From: CAZQGO01 sp964593065
GTDB lineage: Bacteria > Oederibacteriota > JAAXVQ01
Reading direction: 5' to 3'
DNA length: 60,865 bases
NCBI GenBank assembly: GCA_964593065.1
Contig: CAZQGO010000019.1
Coordinates: 1 to 60,865 of the forward strand
Shown: piece by piece, positions 24,376-33,334 of the stretch
Position numbering within the stretch: position 1 is the stretch's first letter
How the letters are laid out: each line of letters begins with the position of its first letter
Translations under genes and position numbers: made by a program
The notes under the pieces: model-generated
What the model saw: the letters and a program-made list of their open reading frames with translations, nothing else
Database searches by the model: none
What the model was told of the DNA's origin: nothing

Positions 24376-25230
24376 TTAGCCGGCCGCCGGCTGCCCTTTC
24401 AGTTCCCGGTCGAGGGCCTGCAGGCGACGCACCCTCTGTTCCATGCTGGGATGGGTTGAGAACAGGGAGGCGATCCCTCCGGCCCGGAAAGGATTGACGA
24501 TGAAAAGATGGGCCGTGTTGTTGGTCCCGGCCGTGGCCGGAAGGGGGCGCTGTTTCACGGACGCCTGGATTTTCTCCAGGGCCGCGGCCAGGTCCAGGGG
24601 GCGGTTGGTGAGCAGCCCGGATCCGCGGTCGGCGGCGAATTCCCGGGAACGGGAGATCGCCAACTGGATCAACATGGCGGCGATGGGCGCCAAAATGAGC
24701 ATGGCCAGCATGCCCAGGGCGTTGCGGTCCCGGCTGCCGCCGAAGAAAAAGGTGATGCGCGCGATGAAGGTGATGGCGCCGGCCAAGGTCGCGGCCACGG
24801 CCCCGATCAGAATGTCGCGGTGGAGGACATGGCTGAGCTCGTGGGCCAGCACCGCCGCCAACTCGCGGTCATCGAGGGCCTGCAGGATGCCGGTGGTCAC
24901 CGCCACCACCGCGTGCTGGGGATTGCGTCCCGTGGCAAAGGCGTTGGGCACGGGCGTGTCGATGACCTTGATCCGGGGCTGGGGCAAATTCGCCTGCGTG
25001 GCCAGGTTCTGAACGATGACCACCACGCGCCGCTCCTCCGGCTGGGGGTCCCGCGCATGGTACATGGAAAGCACGATCTTATCCGAATACCAATAGGAGA
25101 CCAGGTTCAACACCACCGCGAAAGCCAGTCCCAGCATCATGCCCCGCGGGCCCCCGAGCCATTCGCCCACGAACATCAGCAGCGCCGTCATGGCCAGCAG
25201 CAAGAGAAAAGTTTTAAAAATGTTTTTCAT
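24376..25230 (-). CDS. htpX: Membrane zinc metalloprotease HtpX
   Basis: HtpX is an inner-membrane protease for quality control of membrane proteins. The 284-aa protein has N-terminal membrane segments (about 5-22 and 30-47), the zinc site LAHELSHVLHRD, two more membrane segments (about 145-165 and 178-198) and the third zinc ligand in SREFAADRGS. AAGGAG lies 9 nt before the ATG. It precedes rsmB on the strand. All zinc ligands are present, so it should be active. Confidence 0.96.
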   Translation of the reverse strand: MKNIFKTFLLLLAMTALLMFVGEWLGGPRGMMLGLAFAVVLNLVSYWYSDKIVLSMYHARDPQPEERRVVVIVQNLATQANLPQPRIKVIDTPVPNAFATGRNPQHAVVAVTTGILQALDDRELAAVLAHELSHVLHRDILIGAVAATLAGAITFIARITFFFGGSRDRNALGMLAMLILAPIAAMLIQLAISRSREFAADRGSGLLTNRPLDLAAALEKIQASVKQRPLPATAGTNNTAHLFIVNPFRAGGIASLFSTHPSMEQRVRRLQALDRELKGQPAAG

Positions 25231-25306
25231 GTCCGTCCACTCCTTGGCCCAGATCGGTGGTCTGTTTGACCCCGGGGAGGCTCCGGGGATCGCAAAAAAC
25301 CCGGTC

Positions 25307-25702
25307 TTACGCTTCCTGGGACAGCTCCCGGTCCACGAACTTTCTCATTTTCACGGCGTCTTCGTCCCGCAGGGCCATGAAAAAAATTCCCGCCCCGTGC
25401 CGGCCGGGCGGCAATCCCTCGTCCCGGCTCCAGATGACTTCCGCGAAGGCCCTTACCGGCGCGCCTTCGTCCGGCAGGGGAACTTCGATCTTGAGGATGT
25501 CGCCCTGGGCCAGGCGATGTCCGCCTACCAAGAACAGGCCCTCCACGGAGACATTTTGCGAATTCCCCGTTTGGACGGCCTTCTTCTGCTCCAGCAGGGC
25601 CAAAGCCGCTTCGGTTTGATTGATGATTTTGTATTTTACCGGAATTTCAACGGCGATGCGTGGATGCTTGCGCTTGTCAAAGGACAATGAAGCCCTTTCC
25701 AT
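25307..25702 (-). CDS. PilZ domain protein
   Basis: PilZ domains bind cyclic di-GMP. The 131-aa protein is a single PilZ domain with RKHPRIAVEIPVKY (the RxxxR-like part) and NVSVEGLFLVGG (the N/DxSxxG part), followed by the beta-barrel strands and AGIFFMAL. AAAGGAGG sits 6 nt before the ATG. A related PilZ protein lies at 47260-47625. No GGDEF or EAL protein is in the window. Output partner unknown. Confidence 0.88.
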   Translation of the reverse strand: MERASLSFDKRKHPRIAVEIPVKYKIINQTEAALALLEQKKAVQTGNSQNVSVEGLFLVGGHRLAQGDILKIEVPLPDEGAPVRAFAEVIWSRDEGLPPGRHGAGIFFMALRDEDAVKMRKFVDRELSQEA

Positions 25703-25768
25703 AGCATGCCTCCTTTGGTCTGGTGTACCAGCCGCGTTTGATTTTTTTTACAGGCCCCGGTGCGCGGT

Positions 25769-26194
25769 TCACCCGCCTGAGACGGTCGCGTGCCGCTCCA
25801 CGGCCTCATTGACCAGCCGGTCGGCTTGCCGGTTTTCACGGCGGGGCACATGCACGGCTTCCCAACCGCTGAAGTGCTTGAGTTCCTGATGAACCGCCGT
25901 CCACAAGCGCCGCAACTCGGGGTGGCGCACGCGGTACTGTCCGGTCAGCTGCCGCACCACCAGCTCGGAATCCAGGCACAGGCAGATCCGCCGCACGCCA
26001 TGGCTGCGCGCCAGCTCCAACCCCAGCAGAACGCCACGGTATTCGGCCACGTTGTTGGTGGCTGCGCCCAGGAAGCGGCTGCGCGTGCCCAGGATCTTAC
26101 CCTGGGGCGCAACCAGGACCGCGCCCGCACCGGCGGGCCCGGGATTTCCACGGGCGCCGCCGTCGCAATACAGGCGGACGCAGGCCTCCGTCAC
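25769..26194 (-). CDS. rnhA: Ribonuclease HI family protein
   Basis: RNase HI cuts the RNA strand of RNA-DNA hybrids. The 141-aa protein has the four catalytic acids in context: LYCDGGARGNPGPAGAG, NNVAEYRGVLLGL, CLDSELVVRQLTG and RQADRLVNEAV, the compact form common in bacteria with an Rnh-like reverse-transcriptase fold. The GTG at 26192-26194 overlaps the stop of kdsA by 4 nt (GTGA), which fixes the start; a longer upstream frame lies inside kdsA. It is the last gene of the kdsA unit. Confidence 0.9.
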   Translation of the reverse strand: MTEACVRLYCDGGARGNPGPAGAGAVLVAPQGKILGTRSRFLGAATNNVAEYRGVLLGLELARSHGVRRICLCLDSELVVRQLTGQYRVRHPELRRLWTAVHQELKHFSGWEAVHVPRRENRQADRLVNEAVERHATVSGG

Positions 26195-27009
26195 TTCCGG
26201 TCTCCCACCACGCGGTGAATGGCGAGCACGCTGTCCAGCAGCGCCGGCAGGGCGTCTAAGGAGAGCATGCTGGCGCCGTCGGACAGGGCCTGCTCCGGGC
26301 GGGGATGGACTTCCAAGAACAAGCCGTCGATGCCCGCGCCGGCGGCGGCCCGGGCCAGCACGGGAACGAATTCCCGCTGACCCCCGGACTGGGAGCCGCC
26401 GCCCGGCAGCTGGACGCTGTGGGTGGCGTCGAAAATCACGGGATATCCCCATTGCCGCAATATGGCCAGCGCCCGCATGTCGGCCACCAGATTATTGTAG
26501 CCGAAGATGTATCCCCGCTCGGTGATGAGGATATTATGATTGACGGCGGCTATTTTTTCAACCGCCCAACGGAGGTCTTGGGGAGCGGAAAACTGGCCTT
26601 TTTTCAGGTTCACGGCACGGCCGGTTTTGGCCGCGGCCAGCAGCAGGTCCGTCTGGCGGGACAGCAGGGCCGGGATCTGCAGGCAGTCCAGAACCTCCCC
26701 GGCCGCGCGGGCCTCTTCGGGGGTGTGCACATCGGACAGGACCGGGATCCCGAAGCGGCTGCGGACGCGCTCCAGGATTTTCAGCCCCTCCTCCAAGCCG
26801 GGTCCGCGGAACGAGGCCGCCGAGGTCCGGTTGGCCTTGTCATACGAGCCCTTGAACACCAGGGCCACCTGCCGTTCCCGGGCCAGGTCGGCCAGCCGGC
26901 CGGCGACTTCCAGGGCCAAGGACTCGCTCTCCAACACGCAGGGGCCGGCGATCAGGAGGAACTCCCGCGAAGAAACCGCGAGCGGCCCGATGCGGATCGT
27001 CTCAGGCAT
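26191..27009 (-). CDS. kdsA: 3-deoxy-8-phosphooctulonate synthase
   Basis: KdsA makes KDO-8-phosphate from arabinose-5-phosphate and PEP for the LPS inner core. The 272-aa protein has LLIAGPCVLESE, GSYDKANRTS, PVLSDVHTPEE, NLKKGQFSAP and FLEVHPRPEQALSDGAS. The Cys in GPC (Cys24) is the metal ligand found in metal-dependent KdsA enzymes, so this one is predicted to need a metal; that is inference from family knowledge. The ATG at 27007-27009 overlaps the end of pyrG by 8 nt. KdsC and KdsD are not seen in the window. Confidence 0.95.
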   Translation of the reverse strand: MPETIRIGPLAVSSREFLLIAGPCVLESESLALEVAGRLADLARERQVALVFKGSYDKANRTSAASFRGPGLEEGLKILERVRSRFGIPVLSDVHTPEEARAAGEVLDCLQIPALLSRQTDLLLAAAKTGRAVNLKKGQFSAPQDLRWAVEKIAAVNHNILITERGYIFGYNNLVADMRALAILRQWGYPVIFDATHSVQLPGGGSQSGGQREFVPVLARAAAGAGIDGLFLEVHPRPEQALSDGASMLSLDALPALLDSVLAIHRVVGDRK

Positions 27010-28666
27010 GGCGTTTGTCCTTTTTCGCGGGACGGGTTGGCGCGTGCCTGCCCTTGGCCTGATGCTTGAGCGCGGCCAGCACGAATTCCTTGAAAAGCGG
27101 ATGGGCGGCATCGGGTTTGGATTTGAATTCCGGATGAAACTGCACGGCGACGAACCAGGGGTGATTTTTCAGCTCCACGATTTCCACCAGCGAGCCGTCG
27201 GGCGAGAGTCCGGAAACCTGCATGCCGGCGGCCGCAAACGCATCCCGGTAGGCGTTGTTGAATTCATACCGGTGGCGGTGGCGTTCGAACACAACCTTTT
27301 CGCCGTAGGCGGCCGCGGCCGCGGTATGGGGTTGAACCCGGCAGGGATAGGCCCCCAGGCGCATGGTGCCGCCCAGATCCTTGATGCCCTGTTGTTCCGC
27401 CAGCAGCGAGATCACGGGGTGGGACGTTTGGTCGTCGAACTCGGTGGAATGGGCATGGTGCCAGCCGAGGACGTTGCGCGCGAATTCGACGACCGCGCAC
27501 TGCATGCCCATGCAGATCCCGAAATACGGCAGCCGGTGTTCGCGGGCGTATTTGACCGCCTTGATCTTGCCTTCGATGCCGCGGACCCCAAAGCCTCCCG
27601 GGACCAGGATGCCGTGGCATTTCTTCAAAAGCCGGAGCACTTCCCCGCGGTCGCGCTCCAAAAAGTCCGATTCCACCCACAGGATATCCACGAGCGCGCG
27701 GTTGGCGAAGCCGCCGTGCATCAGCGCTTCCTTGATGCTCTTGTAGGCGTCCTGGACGGTCGTGTATTTGCCCACCACGGCGATGGACACGCGGCGGGGC
27801 GGACGCCGGACCAGCTGGTTGATCTGTTTCCAGTGGTTCAGCCGGGCCGGCGAGGCCCTCAGGCCCATTTTCTTCAGCACGATGCGGTCCAGGCCCTCTT
27901 TATGGAACATGAGCGGAACTTCGTAGATGGAGCCGACATCCAACCCCTGGATGACCGCCTCCGGCGCCACGTTGCAGAACAGGGAAATCTTGTTCTTCAA
28001 ATCCTGGGACAGGGAGCGCTCGGTGCGGCAGATGATGACGTCGGGCTGGATCCCGATGGACAGCAGCTCGGAAACCGAGTGCTGGGTCGGCTTGGTTTTC
28101 AGCTCGCCCGCGGCGTGGATGTAGGGCACCAGGGTCAGATGAATGTTGAGGGCGTTCTCCCGGCCGACTTCCAGGCGGAACTGCCGGATGGCTTCCAAAA
28201 ACGGGAGGCTTTCGATGTCGCCGATCGTGCCGCCGATCTCGATGATGACCACGTCCACGGGATGCTGCTTGATGATCTTGTGAATGCGCTCCTTGATTTC
28301 ATTGGTGATATGGGGCACGACCTGCACGGTCTTGCCCAGGTAATCGCCCCGGCGCTCCTTGCGGATCACCGTGTCGTAGATTTTCCCGGTCGTCACATTG
28401 TTGTGCTTGGTGATTTTGGTACGCGTGAACCGTTCGTAATGACCCAGATCGAGGTCGGTTTCGGCGCCGTCCTCGGTGACGTAGACTTCGCCGTGCTGGT
28501 AGGGGCTCATGGTTCCGGGGTCCACGTTGATGTAGGGGTCGAACTTGGCCATGGAAATGCGCAGTCCGCTGGCTTCCAGGAGGCTGCCCAAGGAGGCGGA
28601 AGCCAGGCCCTTTCCCAGCGAGGAAACCACCCCGCCGGTAACAAAAATGACTTTCGTCTGGGCCAT
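27002..28666 (-). CDS. pyrG: CTP synthase
   Basis: PyrG aminates UTP to CTP with glutamine. The 554-aa protein has VTGGVVSSLGKGLASASLG, PYINVDPGTMSPYQHGEVYV, DLDLGHYERF, and the GATase domain with PYFGICMGMQCAVVEFARN (Cys nucleophile) and VQFHPEFKSKP (His-Glu pair). AAGGAG lies 7 nt before the ATG. It sits between kdsB and kdsA; KdsB uses CTP to make CMP-KDO, so the grouping links supply and use of CTP. It has its own promoter. Confidence 0.98.
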   Translation of the reverse strand: MAQTKVIFVTGGVVSSLGKGLASASLGSLLEASGLRISMAKFDPYINVDPGTMSPYQHGEVYVTEDGAETDLDLGHYERFTRTKITKHNNVTTGKIYDTVIRKERRGDYLGKTVQVVPHITNEIKERIHKIIKQHPVDVVIIEIGGTIGDIESLPFLEAIRQFRLEVGRENALNIHLTLVPYIHAAGELKTKPTQHSVSELLSIGIQPDVIICRTERSLSQDLKNKISLFCNVAPEAVIQGLDVGSIYEVPLMFHKEGLDRIVLKKMGLRASPARLNHWKQINQLVRRPPRRVSIAVVGKYTTVQDAYKSIKEALMHGGFANRALVDILWVESDFLERDRGEVLRLLKKCHGILVPGGFGVRGIEGKIKAVKYAREHRLPYFGICMGMQCAVVEFARNVLGWHHAHSTEFDDQTSHPVISLLAEQQGIKDLGGTMRLGAYPCRVQPHTAAAAAYGEKVVFERHRHRYEFNNAYRDAFAAAGMQVSGLSPDGSLVEIVELKNHPWFVAVQFHPEFKSKPDAAHPLFKEFVLAALKHQAKGRHAPTRPAKKDKRHA

Positions 28667-28694
28667 GCTGGTTCTCCTTCAAAAAAGATTACCT

Positions 28695-28723
28695 ATTGTA
28701 TCCAAAAGCCTCCGCCGGCACAA
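28695..28723 (-). promoter_or_regulatory. Predicted promoter of pyrG-kdsA-rnhA
   Basis: On the minus strand TTGTGC (28718-28723) and TACAAT (28695-28700) are 17 nt apart, about 30 nt before the start codon. The -10 is 5 of 6 to consensus. Confidence 0.55.
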
Positions 28724-28829
28724 TATCCTTTTCGACCTTGAGCGCCGGCGGCTGGCTTCCTCTCCGCGGGGTTGTCGCAGCAGGTCGCAGAGGGGCTCGT
28801 GCTATTTTGTCCTTTCAATACAAGGATTT

Positions 28830-29588
28830 CTAGGCTGACCCCGCCGCCAGACGCCGGTGGGTGGCCAGCAGGCGCCTGGCCTGGTCCAGGTCGGCGAGGG
28901 TGTCCACGGACAGCGTCGGGCGCGGAACACCCACGACCTTGATCTTCACCCCATGCTCCAGGGCGCGCAGTTGTTCCAATTGTTCGACTCGTTCCAGGGG
29001 CGTTTGCGGCCAGGAGGCGAAGCGGAGCAGGAAGGAGCGGCGGTAAGCGTAAATCCCCAGGTGAAGTCTGAAATCCCGGGGCCGCAGGTGGCGGACGCCC
29101 GCACGCGGATAGGGAATGGCCGCCCGGGAAAAATACAGCGCGAATCCTTCCGGATCACAGACCACCTTGACGGCATGGGGATCTTGCAGGCCGCCGGCGG
29201 GCAGGGGGGCCGACAGAGTGGCCATGAGCAGGTTGCGGCGTCCCCGGAAAGCAGCCACCAGGCGATCCACCGCGGCCGGGGACAGGAACGGTTCATCCCC
29301 CTGGAGGTTGACGACTAAGTCGCAGGGCAGGGTCCGGACCGCGTGGGCCAGGCGGTCGGTGCCGGAGGCACAGGCACGGGGCGTCAGCACCGCCTCGCCG
29401 CCGAATCCCCGCACGGCGTCGGCGATGCGCCGGTCGTCCGTGGCCACCAGCACGCGCGTCAAACTGCGCGCGGCCCGTGCCCGCCGCCAAACGTGTTCGA
29501 CCAGCGGGCGGCCGCCCAGATCCGCCAGCGGTTTCCCGGGCAGGCGCGTTGCCGCCCAGCGGGCGGGGATGATGCCGAGGATGCGCAT
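28830..29588 (-). CDS. kdsB: 3-deoxy-manno-octulosonate cytidylyltransferase
   Basis: KdsB activates KDO with CTP to CMP-KDO, the sugar donor for LPS inner core. The 252-aa protein has GIIPARWAATRLPGKPLADL, VLVATDDRRIADAV, CASGTDRLAHAV, VVNLQGDEPFLSP, the segment HLGIYAYRRSFL and LEQLRALEHGVKIKV. AGGAG lies 6 nt before the ATG at 29586-29588; the upstream extension of the open frame has no homology feel and was dropped. It precedes pyrG and kdsA. Confidence 0.96.
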   Translation of the reverse strand: MRILGIIPARWAATRLPGKPLADLGGRPLVEHVWRRARAARSLTRVLVATDDRRIADAVRGFGGEAVLTPRACASGTDRLAHAVRTLPCDLVVNLQGDEPFLSPAAVDRLVAAFRGRRNLLMATLSAPLPAGGLQDPHAVKVVCDPEGFALYFSRAAIPYPRAGVRHLRPRDFRLHLGIYAYRRSFLLRFASWPQTPLERVEQLEQLRALEHGVKIKVVGVPRPTLSVDTLADLDQARRLLATHRRLAAGSA

Positions 29589-29633
29589 GGCTCGCTCCTG
29601 AAACCGAGAGTGGTCAAGCAGCCGGCCGCCCTC

Positions 29634-29662
29634 ATTGTAGACCTTGCGGCCGAGATTCCCAA
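29634..29662 (-). promoter_or_regulatory. Predicted promoter of kdsB
   Basis: On the minus strand TTGGGA (29657-29662) and TACAAT (29634-29639) are 17 nt apart, about 45 nt before the start codon. Confidence 0.5.
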
Positions 29663-29752
29663 ATGAATTTCGCATCTGCGGGAAGGCCCGCGTTCTTTCG
29701 CCCTCGCGCCCCCGAGGTTCCCCGCTACCATCCGGCGGCGGTGCCCGGCGGC

Positions 29753-31723
29753 TCAAGCCGGGTCGGGCAAAACGGATGCCCGGGCCGGGCCCGAGCGCCT
29801 GCGCACGAACAGATCGTCCAACAGCAGCGTGGTGACGATGCCCACCAGCGCGATATTTTCCCGGGCGCTGGTCACGGACCGGCCGGCGCGGCTTTTCTGG
29901 ACGAGCTGGCCGACCGCCGTGGCGTCAAAATAGCCGCGTTGCGCCAGGGAGTCGCGAGACAGGAGCGGTTCGAGATACTCCGGAGGCGTGGAGCCGAACA
30001 GACTGGCGCTGTCCGGGGCGCGGTAGGCTTGCTTGGGCCGGCCGACGATGCCCGGGGGCAGAAGGGGCCGGGCCACCCGCTTGAGCAGGTATTTTTCCCG
30101 CAGGCCGCGCAGTTTCAGGGACGGCGGCAGGCGCGAGCACCATTCCACCAGGCGGTGGTCGAGGAACGGCGGCCGGCTCTCCACTCCGTGGGCCATGACC
30201 ATGCGGTCGCCCTGCGAGCACAGCAGGTTGCCGGAGAGCAGCGTGTCGATTTCAATGTATTGCGCCTGCGCCAAATCATCCCACTCCGCGAATCCGGGCG
30301 GCAGGGAGGCCGCGTAGTCCTCGCGCGCGTCGTAGGCGCCCAGGGACCGCCTCCACTCCGCTGAAAAAAAGCGCTGGCTCCAGGCCGTGGTGTCCCAACG
30401 CGGAAGGTGGGAGTAATACGGCAGGGCGGTGTCCGCCAGCCGCTGCCGGTAGAACGCCTCGAGGTAGGCGGGGGCCTGGCGGGGCCAGCCGGACACGGCG
30501 GGATAGAGGCGCTGCAGCAGTTTCGGGCGGAAGGCGGAATCCGGCCGCCGGGCCCAGAAACGGCGGATCTTCATTTCCCGGAAGAGGTCATACCCCCCGA
30601 GGATTTCATCCGAGCCTTCCCCGGTCAGCACGACCTTGATGCCGTGGTCCCGGACCAGGCGCGCCAGCAGGTACAGGGGCGCGGGCGCGGTCCGCACCAG
30701 GGGCTTTTCCGCGTGCCAGACCACCTCCGGCAGGATGTGGCTGACCTGGTCGTAGGTGCAGGTGATCTCCGCGTGCTCGGTGCCGAGGGCACGCGCCGCC
30801 TCCAGCTGGTGCGGCCCCTCGTCATAGGCGGGGTCCTGGAAGCGGACCGAAAAAGTTTTCAACTTTCCCCCGGTGCGCTTTTGCGCCAGGGCGGAAACGA
30901 GGGAGGAATCCAGGCCGCCGCTTAAAAACGACGCCACCGGCACGTCCGCCCGCAGGCGGATGCGCACCGAGTCCTGCAACAGGTCGAAGAGCGTCTGGGC
31001 GTATGCCTGCTCCCGGCGCGCATCCGGCCGGCCGCGGTCGGCACCGGAAAAATCCGCTCTCCAGTACCGTTGCACGCGGAGGCGTCCGCCGCGGACTTCC
31101 AGCCAGTGGCCCGGCGGCAGTTCGCGGACATCCCGGAACACCGTCCGGGGCGGCAGCGTGGCCCAAAAGGTGAACAATTGTTCGAGGCCCAGGGGATCCA
31201 GGCCGGCCTGGAAACGTTCCAGTTCCAGAAACGCCTTGGCTTCGGAGGCGAACCACAGGGTTTGGTCCAGCAGGGTGTAGTACAGGGGGGCGATGCCCAG
31301 GCGGTCGCGGGCCAGAAACAGCCGCCTCTGTTTCCGGTCCCAGAGCGCGAAGGCGAATTGTCCGTTCAGGGCTTCCAGGCAGCGTTCGCCCCGGTCCTCG
31401 TACAGGTGGACCAGGACCTCGGTATCCGTGTGGGTGTAGAAACGGTGTCCGCGGGCCTCGAGGTCGGCGCGCAGTTCCGGAAAATTGAACACTTCCCCGT
31501 TGTAGGCCACCCACAACGACTGGTCTTCGTTGTGAATCGGCTGCCGTCCGCCCTGCAGGTCGAGGATGGACAGGCGCGCGTGCCCCAGGCCCGCGTTCGC
31601 GTCCCGGTAAAAGCCGGTTTCTTCCGGCCCGCGGTGGCGCAAGGCCGCGGTCATCCGGCGCAGCAGCTCCTCCTCGATGGCGGGCCGCTCCTGCAGGTGA
31701 ACGCCGCCGCAGATGCCGCACAT
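29753..31723 (-). CDS. asnB: Asparagine synthase (glutamine-hydrolysing)
   Basis: AsnB-type enzymes form asparagine or amidate other substrates using glutamine and ATP. The 656-aa protein starts MCGICGGVHLQ, with the Cys nucleophile, has RHRGPEETGFYRD, VAYNGEVFNF and RDRLGIAPLYY in the glutaminase half, and the PP-loop FLSGGLDSSLVSALA and TGEGSDEILGGYD in the synthase half. GGGGAGG lies 4 nt before the ATG. It closes the heptose gene block, where relatives often amidate surface sugars, so its substrate may be a glycan rather than aspartate; this cannot be settled from sequence. Confidence 0.9.
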   Translation of the reverse strand: MCGICGGVHLQERPAIEEELLRRMTAALRHRGPEETGFYRDANAGLGHARLSILDLQGGRQPIHNEDQSLWVAYNGEVFNFPELRADLEARGHRFYTHTDTEVLVHLYEDRGERCLEALNGQFAFALWDRKQRRLFLARDRLGIAPLYYTLLDQTLWFASEAKAFLELERFQAGLDPLGLEQLFTFWATLPPRTVFRDVRELPPGHWLEVRGGRLRVQRYWRADFSGADRGRPDARREQAYAQTLFDLLQDSVRIRLRADVPVASFLSGGLDSSLVSALAQKRTGGKLKTFSVRFQDPAYDEGPHQLEAARALGTEHAEITCTYDQVSHILPEVVWHAEKPLVRTAPAPLYLLARLVRDHGIKVVLTGEGSDEILGGYDLFREMKIRRFWARRPDSAFRPKLLQRLYPAVSGWPRQAPAYLEAFYRQRLADTALPYYSHLPRWDTTAWSQRFFSAEWRRSLGAYDAREDYAASLPPGFAEWDDLAQAQYIEIDTLLSGNLLCSQGDRMVMAHGVESRPPFLDHRLVEWCSRLPPSLKLRGLREKYLLKRVARPLLPPGIVGRPKQAYRAPDSASLFGSTPPEYLEPLLSRDSLAQRGYFDATAVGQLVQKSRAGRSVTSARENIALVGIVTTLLLDDLFVRRRSGPARASVLPDPA

Positions 31724-31805
31724 GGTGCCTCCCCTTTCGCGGGTTCTCGTGAAACCGGCTGCCGGTGTTGGAATTTTCGCTTCGGGCCATAACCGGCGGA
31801 GGGAG

Positions 31806-31824
31806 CGGCCGGAAACGCCGGCCG
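31806..31824 (-). terminator. 7-bp hairpin after rfaE2, possible weak terminator
   Basis: CGGCCGG (31806-31812) and CCGGCCG (31818-31824) form a perfect stem around a 5-nt loop, 12 nt after the rfaE2 stop codon. There is no U-tract, so it may only reduce or process read-through into asnB. Confidence 0.35.
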
Positions 31825-31835
31825 AGGCGAAAAGG

Positions 31836-32345
31836 CTAGCGGTACCGCTCGAGAATGGTTTCGATGAGCCGGGTCGTGCTCTTCCCGGCCACCAGGGGGA
31901 CGGTTTTCACTTCCCCGCCGTAGGCCTCCACCACCTCTTTGCCCACGATGGCCTCGGGGGCCCAGTCCGCCCCCTTGACCAGGATCCTGGGCTGCAATTC
32001 CGCGATGAGGCGGCCCGGATCGTCCTCCGGGAACAGGCAGACCAAGTCGACGCACTCCAGGGCCGCGACGAGCTCGGCCCGTTCCCGCTCGGGCACCAGC
32101 GGCCTGCGTTCGCCCTTGATGCGCCGCACCGACTCGTCGGCGTTGACCCCGACGATCAGGGCGTCGCCCAGGGCGCGCGCGGCCGCAAGATAGCGCGCGT
32201 GGCCGAGGTGCAGGAGGTCGAAACAGCCGTTGCTGAAGACCGTCCGCCGGCCGACGCGGTGCCATTCCCGCACCCGCTGCGCGGCTTCGGCCCCGGCCAG
32301 GAGCTTGCCGCGCGGGTCGCGCGGCAGGCCGACCACTATCTCCAT
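31836..32345 (-). CDS. rfaE2: D-glycero-beta-D-manno-heptose 1-phosphate adenylyltransferase
   Basis: This 169-aa protein equals the C-terminal half of HldE and makes ADP-heptose from heptose-1-phosphate and ATP. It has the nucleotidyltransferase signature TVFSNGCFDLLHLGHARYL, VGVNADESVRRIKG, and LVKGADWAPEAIVGKE. The ATG at 32343-32345 overlaps the end of rfaE1 by 10 nt in another frame. The enzyme is split from the kinase here rather than fused as in E. coli. It belongs to the gmhA-rfaE1-rfaE2 unit. Confidence 0.95.
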   Translation of the reverse strand: MEIVVGLPRDPRGKLLAGAEAAQRVREWHRVGRRTVFSNGCFDLLHLGHARYLAAARALGDALIVGVNADESVRRIKGERRPLVPERERAELVAALECVDLVCLFPEDDPGRLIAELQPRILVKGADWAPEAIVGKEVVEAYGGEVKTVPLVAGKSTTRLIETILERYR

Positions 32346-33334
32346 GGTTCCTCCGCGATTTTCCGCTTCAACGCCGCTGCGGTGGTGGTGGAAACGCCGA
32401 CCTCGCCGACGGTGATGCCGGCGGCGCAGTTGGCGGCCACCGCCGCTTCGCGGAAATTGCCCCCTGCGGCCAGGGCCAGAGTCAGGGTGGAAATCACGGT
32501 GTCGCCGGCGCCGGAAACATCGAAGACCTGCTGCGCCACCGTGGGGATGTGCGAAACGTGCCCGTCGCGTTCAAACAGCGACAGGCCCTCCTCGCCGCGC
32601 GTGATGAGCACGGCCTCGCAGAAGAGGTCCTTCAGGATTTTATGTCCGGCCGCGAGCAGGTGCGGGGCGGAGTCGATGCGGATCCCGGATGCCTCCTCGG
32701 CCTCGGCCTGATTGGGCGACAGGAGGGTCACGCCGCGAAAATTCATGAAGTTGGCGGGCTTGGGGTCGGCGGTGACGATCCGCCCGGTTTGGTTGCCCAG
32801 GGTGATGACGCCCTGGACCAAGGCCTCGGTCAGCAGGCCCTTGTTGTAATCCGAGATGATGACCGCGTCCACGCGTTTCATCCAGCGCCGGATGCCCGCC
32901 AGGAGTTCGGCCACGACCGGCGGACGCACGGGGTGGGTCTGTTCCCGGTCGATGCGCACCACCTGCTGGGAATGGGCGATGACCCGCGTTTTGGAGATGG
33001 TGGGCCGGGAGGGATCACGCAGGACCAGGTCGGTGTTGACGCCCTCCTTTTTCAGCAGCGCCAGCATGCGTTCCGCCACCTCGTCCTGGCCCAGGACGCC
33101 GGCCAAGACCACGCGGCCGCCCAGGGCGCGCAGGTTGTTGGCCACGTTGGCGGCCCCGCCGGGCAGCGCGTTTTCGCGCTGGACGTGGACCACCGGGATC
33201 GGGGCCTCGGGGGAGATGCGGCTGACCTTGCCCCAGATGTATTCGTCGAGCATGAGATCGCCCAGCACCAAAATCCTCCGGCCGCGGAACCCGTCGACAA
33301 GCTTCTTGAGCCGGGCGGCTTTCACGTTTCTCAT
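32336..33334 (-). CDS. rfaE1: D-glycero-beta-D-manno-heptose-7-phosphate kinase
   Basis: This 332-aa PfkB-family kinase equals the N-terminal half of HldE and phosphorylates heptose-7-phosphate at C1. It has VLGDLMLDEYIWGKVSRISPEAP, LPGGAANVANNL, TADPKPANF and the catalytic-base segment FDVSGAGDTVISTLTLA. The ATG overlaps the gmhA stop by 4 nt (ATGA). GmhB between 36349 and 36936 removes the other phosphate in the same pathway. Confidence 0.95.
   Translation of the reverse strand: MRNVKAARLKKLVDGFRGRRILVLGDLMLDEYIWGKVSRISPEAPIPVVHVQRENALPGGAANVANNLRALGGRVVLAGVLGQDEVAERMLALLKKEGVNTDLVLRDPSRPTISKTRVIAHSQQVVRIDREQTHPVRPPVVAELLAGIRRWMKRVDAVIISDYNKGLLTEALVQGVITLGNQTGRIVTADPKPANFMNFRGVTLLSPNQAEAEEASGIRIDSAPHLLAAGHKILKDLFCEAVLITRGEEGLSLFERDGHVSHIPTVAQQVFDVSGAGDTVISTLTLALAAGGNFREAAVAANCAAGITVGEVGVSTTTAAALKRKIAEEPWR

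Noticed and set aside
25270..25288. Stem CCCCGG/CCGGGG after PilZ as terminator
   Set aside because: On the transcribed strand the U-run comes before the stem, not after it.
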